Origin: Phlebiopsis flavidoalba
Taxonomy: Eukaryota; Basidiomycota; Agaricomycetes; Polyporales; Phanerochaetaceae
DNA length: 64,000 bases
Assembly (NCBI GenBank): GCA_035772785.1
Contig: JAOCPU010000057.1
Coordinates: forward strand, 1 to 64,000
Direction: 5' to 3'
The notes beneath the pieces are model-generated. The model worked only from the letters and a program-made list of their open reading frames with translations, was not told the DNA's origin and made no database searches. Position numbers and translations under genes: made by a program. The stretch's first letter is position 1. Each line of letters opens with the position of its first letter. Of the stretch, positions 56,797 to 64,000 are shown piece after piece.

Positions 56797-57664
56797 CAGT
56801 GACTGACAAAAATGCGTCACACTTGGATATTCAGCATTTAAAGAATATGTTATAAGATATTCATATGAGCAACTACAGAAAAAACAGTTCCTTTTGTGAA
56901 ATGCTATGGTAATGGATATCATTTTCAAGATTTACATATATACCATATATGGCAGCTATGATGGTATAACAAACAAATACATTAAAACTGCACTAATAAA
57001 AGATTTCTTTATTATATCACCAAAGAAGATGATATGCATTATACGTACAATTGATAAAATAGCTTGATTCATGAGTAATTGTATAAAAAACATGTATAGT
57101 ATGTATTTGATATAATTAGTGAATGAATATTGATTCTTTTTGTTACAGCTATATGTATAATACCATTAAATTTATATGGCTAGAATAGAGTATGTGGTAA
57201 CATCTGATCTTTTGTCAGCTATAAAAGATTGAACACAGAATGTGTGAGAAAAAAGGCAGGTATATTATTGTAAAGTGTGGCAAGTTACAAATAAAATCAC
57301 ATTTTGACCTTGCTGGCTCTAAATTGTTGTGGCTCTAATGTGTAGCTAGCTATGGTAAGCTTTAATGCACCATATATACAGTATAGAGATAATACTAAGG
57401 TATTTTTCAATATCAATTTTTAAATGCAAAACATTTTTATTACTGCATAAAGAAAGAATCTCTGATAAGAGCAAATTTAGTACATTTGCTCATTATTCAA
57501 TGGCTATTGCTACTTATGGTATATGTGTGTATATCAAAAATAGCTCTGGATGCTATTCTATACAATCTTTTTTATAGTTATGCAATAGCTCCTTTTATGG
57601 ATATCTTATTCAAAATTCTTTGAGTGCTCAATATTTAAATGTGACAAATTTTTGTCAGTCACTG
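56797..57664 (-). mobile_element. Tc1/mariner-like non-autonomous element, copy C
   Basis: The ends CAGTGACTGACAAAAATGCG and CAAATTTTTGTCAGTCACTG are the best-preserved terminal repeats in the family, flanked by TA (56795-56796, 57665-57666), 868 bp. The CAGTG...CACTG start is typical of Tc1-like elements. Orientation matches copy B. Its inner ORF (57365-57577) is homologous to that of copy B by eye. Confidence 0.9.
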
Positions 57665-57666
57665 TA

Positions 57667-60600
57667 TGATCTTGAGCAAGTGCCAGCCTGTCTCATTCCT
57701 TCTTGCTGTCCTTGTGGATATTACCAATATACAAATCTATACTCTCTCCAATGGCTCCATCTAGTGTTCTATTGCTGTAATGCATATTATTCAAGCACCT
57801 CTGCATATCCTTGGCTATATTCAATTCTATATCTATATCATTCTTCCGTACCTTTGAGAATTCATTCTTAGAATCATTGCACTCATATTTGAGATGAAAA
57901 TATTTTATAATATTGTGTTGTTATTGTGAAAATATATAATCCTGAAATGCAACCTCCTAGATTATGTCAAGGTCTTTAAAATCTGATCTATATCTCTAAG
58001 GTTTAAAAAAAAGTTAGCATTGTTATGCTATAATTTCTCTCTATTTTCTTTGTCTCTTTTCAGCAAACTGCCTCCTATAAAGTTAGGAATTTGAGCTTTG
58101 AATTCAGATTGCATTCATATTCTTTGGTTATATACTGTGGATGCTCTGATAAAAATTAGTGCAACCCAACATTCTCTCAGTTAGCACATTGTACAATTTC
58201 TTTATAGTTATGTAGGCTCTCCACTTATTTATTATTGTTAACGTTATTTGTATTGCTGCCAATTATTGTATCTGTTACATTATTACCACATGCATGTAAT
58301 CAATTAAAATTTTGAACATTTTGTTGTGTGATATGACTAGATGAGGCAAATTTTGTTGGTTATTTACAAGAGGGATCAATATAAGTCTTTCTATTTAATT
58401 TCTTTCTATCAGTTACATCTCTATCTCTAAAGTGGTAATCAATAGCTGCTAGATGCTTGTAATGAGTTCATGACAGCCATTCAATATTGTTTATGGCATA
58501 CTCTATCAGAAAGTCTATTCAGCATTGAGCTCCACTTTTCCACTGGCGTCAATGAATCTGTTTAACTAGAAATTTATCTTTATATTCAAAGTGCATATTT
58601 GACATAGCCTACCAAAATAATATCTTTTCCAATGGACAGGCCCAGTCATATAATAATAATATTATCATATTTTTGTGGTTAGTTTACATAGTCAGTAGTG
58701 GAAAAGAGTAGAGCAACATCTTTTTCCCTTTTCTAGTAATAATATCTTTTCATCTAATGCGGCATTGGATGAAAACAGTTTCAGTTTTGTCCTTATGCTT
58801 ACTGTCTGTTTTTGAAGAATTGGTTTACAATAGATACGTAAAGCCTCCAATAGAAGTCTCTTCCTCTATAGAGGATGTGGGACCAATATAAATATGAGAG
58901 CAAATATTTCATTTAAAATCTTCACACAGTGAAAAAAGCTTGTGGTAAACTTTGAATATTGGTAAAGCATGATATATTGCATTTGCTCTCATTCTGTGCA
59001 TATCCAATTTTTCTATAGGTACAACGCATGTATTGTATATAACTTTTGATATAATTAATTGCTCTGTCTAGTGCAGGTCCTAAAGTATCTCTGGTATGTC
59101 ACCAATCTACAATCTACTAGCTAGAGTGTTGACACGAATTTCTCTATCCCGCATTGAATTAGCACAGCTATAACAAATATCATAACATTTGCCGTCTAGC
59201 ATTGGTTCTTGAATATTTTTTTTGGAGCATTTCAAGGATACAACCGACATTGGTCAGGCTTGTCATGGTTCTTGAATATTAATGTTTAGTGGACTATTGT
59301 TGCTCTGACGCTCTTTTCTAGTCGCACCAGGGACCTCAAAATAAGTCAGAGGATAATTAATGAACAAATTGGAGATAACAACAAAGCATGAGAGTAAAAA
59401 CATCTGCACACTGCCACAGCCTCTTTTGGCAAAGTTGTTTATTGATAACATTTGTTTAAGCTCTCCAATTGTCTGCCCAACAATTTCATTATTCAAAGGC
59501 AGAGGTGGAAATTTTTTGTCCTCTATATTTGCCAGGCAATTATTAGTATATGTGTTTCTATTGTGTGGGGCAAAATTCTGACCATTTTTGGTATTTTCAA
59601 ATATTTTGAAGGTACAACAAACTCAAACACTGTATAAAACTCCAGACAAAGATTATATTGATGCTGGGTAAGAACTCTGGTAAGGCTATTGATATCTGTT
59701 GTTTTTTTGGTACAATATGTGTCATGTAATTGAGCTACTTCTCATAGCATATTGTGCAATAAAGAATTAATTAGAACACTTAGTGGATTATTGACAGTGA
59801 TTGCATTGGATAGTATAGAATTTTTTTTACATTCAAAATGGATATATATGATGTTATATGATATGAAACATTTGGACTGATGGCACCGTGCCGGGGATAA
59901 CCATTGAATTTATCCACAGTCCAGAGACATTTTTGATAGAACCTTGCATACCACCTCCAATTTGTGACAGTTCATCATGCACACCACGAGATAACTCTTC
60001 AACAGAGCTAGTAGGTAACCAGATATGTGATACAGGCCACTATACTTAGAGTCTAGACATGTTCATTGGACAAAGCTCAATGTTATATCAAAGAATGCTT
60101 TCATGTATGCCGACGCTCCATTTTGTAAATAGGCGTCAAATACTGTAAAAAAACAATGTTATGCCAGTCATGCCGGCACATATTTTCACTTTGGCATATA
60201 TGGCGCATGGTCCCACATTGTACAGTGTATGGAGTGCAGCAGGATATATACAATAATGTTGAAGCAAAGTTTCAATTTGTAGTCTAAGATTAGTACAATG
60301 TTATACCCAAATGACGGTATTATTGCAAAGATGATTTATGGCATAGAAATTGAATTTTGAACAACAAATATTTTATTCAACAAACCAAGGCTATGAAGTG
60401 GCATTATTTGATATGTGAAGTGAAAATATATCTAGATAATTGAGTTGCATATTGAAAGATTCATTCAGATGGTAGCCAATGTATTGCAGTTGATTATATG
60501 TGAGGATAAGTGAATACAAACAAATCTCTGATGATCTGACAGATGTGTAGGCAATACGAGAGATCATCATTGCAGATAAGTGCAACAGGTCTTTGTGGGA

Positions 60601-60975
60601 TAGCACCTGGCATAGCTATACCATAAACTGGCACAAACTTATATCAGGTATTTGCCAGACCTGAAACAACATAGTTTTGTTTATAGCTCTGTGCTTTTGT
60701 CAACATAATTGTTGTAAATATTTTGTAGTGCATGCAAGTGAGTTTTAAAGTATATAACAATGAACATATATATGAGGGCCACAAATAGAACTGAAATGAT
60801 ATGCAGCTTTGGCAATATGTCTCGAGAGAGAGGATATGCTGGGTTAAGTAGAGTAGATGTAAAAAGTAGTTTAAAAAGAGAGAAAAGTTGGTAAGTAGTT
60901 GGGATATCCTTACTAGCGCTAGTGTCTAGAAACTATGTCCTAGGTTGCCAAGCTACCACACAACTGCATCACAGC
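57667..60975. other. AT-rich stretch, possible copia remnant on the minus strand
   Basis: No intact gene. On the minus strand around 58500-58370 a frame reads HYKHLAAIDYHFRDRDVTDR, which loosely resembles the KHIDIRYHF end of copia RNase H; stops interrupt it. The match is too weak for a firm call. The rest holds short, motif-free ORFs. Confidence 0.3.
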
Positions 60976-61473
60976 TGTCGCAGCGTGCACAGATGCCTGC
61001 CAATTTTTCGACTTACTGTAACACCTTGCATGACCCGAAGCAGCCTCTTTGGTCCAAAGCACAGCATGAAGTCACAATAGATGACTCCTCGGAATCTAGC
61101 CCCGCTTAGTCGTACACGCTGACATGCTTTATTCAGTCACTGACTCAGGCATGACTCAGACTTTCTATTCCTTTCCATTTGTTTCCATGGACTTAGTAAT
61201 CATTCTGGTGAACTAGCCATTTAAGTGTAGCCTACCGCTGCCTAAATCCTCATCTCGACCTCTTGGTCATTGGGCTTAGGTAAGCTCCAATGTCTGTACA
61301 TACACATGATACTAACTTGGTCATTGGGCTTAGCGCTCGACCCATGTGCCACTAACTTTGACTGAGATCTGTCGTACATGGCCCTTGCTGCCTGCCGACA
61401 TCGAGTTTGTTTACCTTTACATTATCCTTTGCACTTTGCCTGGTGCGAGCGTCGAGCCATTGCCTCCACAACA
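60976..61473 (+). mobile_element. Second, older copy of the 45.4 kb LTR family
   Basis: 498 bp, beginning TGTCGCAGCGTGCACAG and ending CTCCACAACA, collinear with the LTR at 45452. Differences are mostly CpG loss: GCGCAGACGCCC becomes GTGCACAGATGCC, CCGCGACA becomes CCACAACA, CATTCGTTTCC becomes CATTTGTTTCC. Flanks are ACAGC and ATAAT, so no target duplication remains. No internal element adjoins it. Confidence 0.85.
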
Positions 61474-64000
61474 ATAATCCATCAAATACCAATCTATGCA
61501 AAATAACGCATGAATACTCTTACAAATTAGACCACGTGAGGCTCATCAATGCATTTCTATCATTCCAGTCAAGTTGTTTTCACTGTATAGTAGATGTCTA
61601 TTGCTCCTCCTGTCCACACATACTACTTACAAGAACATAGCACAGATATTTGATGCATACCATGGACCGCTACTGTATCAGTATATATGCTACACACACT
61701 CCATTAACCAAACAATTGTCAACAGGGCATATATTCCATGCGCTTCCTGCAAGAATACATGTATATGCAAGGTGGAGAACAATGGATCATAGAGGAGTAT
61801 GGAAATTAAAGACTGTGTAAATTTGAGCCACGATGTGTGCAGACACTCTGCATAGTTCCCTGGAACCCCCGGGAAAAACCCAGCTAATATCATTCGTCCA
61901 TTGCGTAGATTTCATTTAGTTACCACAACAATACAGACAATATGTACAATTTGCAGAGAGATTGCCCCAAATATGTATGCCCGGCATACTATCCTTGCAC
62001 AATTCAAACGGCTAGCCACCTGAGGTCTAACTGTCTGACAAGGATACAGCCATGGCCGGAGCACTTCAAGAGCAAATGAACACACTGAAAAGCAACTGGC
62101 ATGCAGTCAAAACACTTGTATTTTGCTAAGTAGTAGAATCCATTGCTTTGGAGTTTCCAATCGCTGCATAGATTTTTGCCACATGTGCAAGAATATGGGA
62201 GACATAGAAGGTATAGCGTCACATGCAATGGAGAAACAAACACATAGCCTATTTGGATTAGGATTCTGATATACAATCAGATACTTAGTCAAACATTGTT
62301 ACAACTGAATTGCTTATGAGTGAAAGAAACCGGAAATGAATTGTCAGTGTAGATAAAAGCCACCTGCTTCCCCAGTGATCAAACGACCTTTAATTCATCA
62401 GGTCACATTAAAGATTGTCAATGTGCGACCAATAGATCTGGATCAGCAGCAACACTATACAACAGCAGCTTTTTATGTGTTATGCACTTTTCTATAAGAA
62501 TTCATAACCTCACAATTGTCGAAGCATATTTTACAGGCTCATACACTCTCTCTCTTCCAATATTGTCTTTTCTGCCAATGATAGCCTAGCATAGATTGTG
62601 TATACACTACCTTGGTGGCTCAGAAATTGAGTCCACCGTTGATATGTGCTTAGCTCTCAGTCACAGTGCAAAGCCTTATATGGTAGGTCAAAGCAGGAAA
62701 GCCATTCTGAGACATCTGAAAAGGCACAAAAGTGCTTGTTTCCTCCGTTTTATATGATGCCACGCATTTTTTGTTTTTTTATATCTCCCTTGGATTTTTA
62801 TGGCCTTCCATATTTCCTCAATTTTCCTGTACTTGTTTGTATTTTCTTTTGCCTCTAGTTGTAGAGAGTTGTGTGGATATGTTCGAGTCACCAAGCAATT
62901 AAGGCCTCAAATGGGTTTGTTCTCTGAGGATATGGCTTGGGCAGTTTCTTCAGTTGCCAGCTTTCAGGCTTGATATTGCTGCATCTTCACTGTGATGTAT
63001 TCTGGTGTTTCAAACACACCACTCATTGAGTTCTGGCTCCTAGCTGAGTAAAAAGCTGCAACAATAACTCAAAAAAAGATCACCACATGGCCGCCAGGAG
63101 CCATTGTATGCATTGTGTGGTCAGAGTTGAACAGCTAATTTAACAACTGAGGAAAAACTTGAAGAGACTCAAGCATTTACTCTGCAATTGTATCTGATGC
63201 AATGCCTTTGCACTTATATAGTTTTGCAAGGCTTATAATTATTTCCCATCATTTCTTGATTATGCTGTATTGCTTTTTTCCCCTTATGCCCAGTGGGAAA
63301 CTTGTTGCGTAGTATTCAAGTTATTAGGCACAATGCACACCAGTATGCGGGTAACGTTTGAGAATGCCTGATGGCTGGGGTTCCTCTCTGGCTGCTCTCT
63401 CCAGTGCTTCATTTGGGCCATTGACACATGCTATATCCCATGCTCTATACAGCCTTCTGTGTGGCGTTCTGGCGCTCTACTACTCCAGTTTTGACATCCT
63501 CAGTCCGAGTGGGATGAGATGGCTTGAGCCTTCTTAAACCCGAGATGAAACATAATTGACAACTTGTGCCTCATCCAAAATGATGACAGCCATGAAATGC
63601 CAAGCTGGGTCAGAGCTAAATCAAGCTAACAGCAGTAGTATCAGTGTTGCGGTTAAAAGTTTGAGATACATTGCTCAATCACAACACCTACCATACTTAG
63701 GGCCTTTCCAATGCACAAAGTGAGAGTAAGTGTGGTTCCTTGAGACTCAATTTATGGACACGTTGCTTTGCTGTAAACAACAGAGATTGAGCTAGATGAT
63801 GTTGTCTTATGCCTTCCAGCAGTAGAGAGCAGTGTGAGAAAATCTTTCATTCATCATCTCTGGAGATCCCTTCGCTCATCGCTAATGCAGTCCATGCGCT
63901 CCAGAAATGGGAAGCATGATTGAGATGGTCGACTAGGCAATACAGTGGGAAAACCGGTTGAGTAGTGGGAGGGCTTGAAAGCGAGTGTGCTAGTGGTGGG
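61474..64000. other. AT-rich right edge without recognisable genes
   Basis: ORFs below 91 codons on both strands, no known motif, few CpG. From about 63350 the G+C content rises a little, but nothing is assignable. Confidence 0.45.

Larger units (their letters stand above)
32729..64000. other. AT-rich, CpG-depleted repeat block (heterochromatin-like)
   Basis: From the end of MDH the composition changes abruptly. In 36001-36600 I count 2 CpG dinucleotides, where random expectation at this base composition is roughly 16, while GpC is common. No host gene is recognisable to the right edge. CpG persists only in younger insertions: the 33.69-34.32 kb element, the 45.45 kb solo LTR and the 48-56 kb chromovirus. 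The pattern fits cytosine methylation plus deamination over a transposon-rich block, as in centromere- or repeat-associated heterochromatin. Confidence 0.8.

Noticed and set aside
45452..61473. The two related LTRs as ends of one 16 kb element
   Set aside because: The left LTR has its own perfect ATAGC duplication and an empty-site relative, so it is a completed solo insertion.
32960..64000. Horizontal transfer or organellar origin for the AT-rich half
   Set aside because: No organellar genes, and CpG-poor mutation of fungal-type transposons explains the composition better. An assembly junction is still possible.
1..64000. CRISPR array, bacterial operon or integron
   Set aside because: No regularly spaced short repeats; genes are spliced eukaryotic genes.

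Overview
This window is nuclear DNA of a filamentous basidiomycete, most likely an Agaricomycete; a Polyporales-like relative is a guess from remembered protein families. The evidence is eukaryotic housekeeping genes split by 45-80 bp GT-AG introns, a chromovirus with a C-terminal chromodomain, and a basidiomycete-type N-acetyltransferase and methyltransferase repertoire. There are two very different halves.

The left half (1-32.7 kb) is gene-dense and CpG-rich. After a transposon-rich lead-in (hAT transposase remnant at 0.5-1.6 kb, tandem and palindromic repeats at 4.8-5.2 kb), it carries: NDUFB7 (complex I) and SCO1 (cytochrome oxidase assembly), convergent; a long minus-strand locus reading as a papain-like/deubiquitinase-like domain, a coiled coil and an RBR ubiquitin ligase; a tandem pair of class I methyltransferases; an IFI6/IFI27-like glycine-rich membrane protein; chaperonin CCT2; protein O-mannosyltransferase PMT2; a tandem pair of GNAT acetyltransferases; an unrecognised gene; GRC3 and TSR2, two ribosome-biogenesis genes sharing a 98 bp divergent promoter; cyclin C (SSN8); and mitochondrial malate dehydrogenase. 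NDUFB7 reads perfectly through four exons. Most longer genes carry several single-base frameshifts with few stop codons, which looks more like indel errors in the sequence than decay, although tandem copies could be genuine pseudogenes.

Just after malate dehydrogenase (about 32.73 kb) the sequence becomes AT-rich and almost CpG-free (2 CpG counted in 36001-36600). This block, to 64 kb, holds no recognisable host gene. It holds nested transposons: a family of Tc1/mariner-like non-autonomous elements of about 870 bp with long subterminal inverted repeats (three full copies and one partial), one interrupted by a 625 bp element with a 9 bp target duplication; a solo LTR with perfect 5 bp target duplication and a related empty site elsewhere in the window; a second, CpG-decayed LTR copy; an 8 kb minus-strand Ty3/gypsy chromovirus (48.1-56.2 kb) with gag, protease, RT, RNase H, integrase, chromodomain and an extra zinc-knuckle ORF; a copia-type primer-binding-site remnant; and one decayed ORF of unknown origin. 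CpG-to-TpG/CpA change explains most differences between repeat copies, including loss of catalytic Asp codons in the chromovirus protease and integrase. This points to cytosine methylation followed by deamination over a heterochromatic block.
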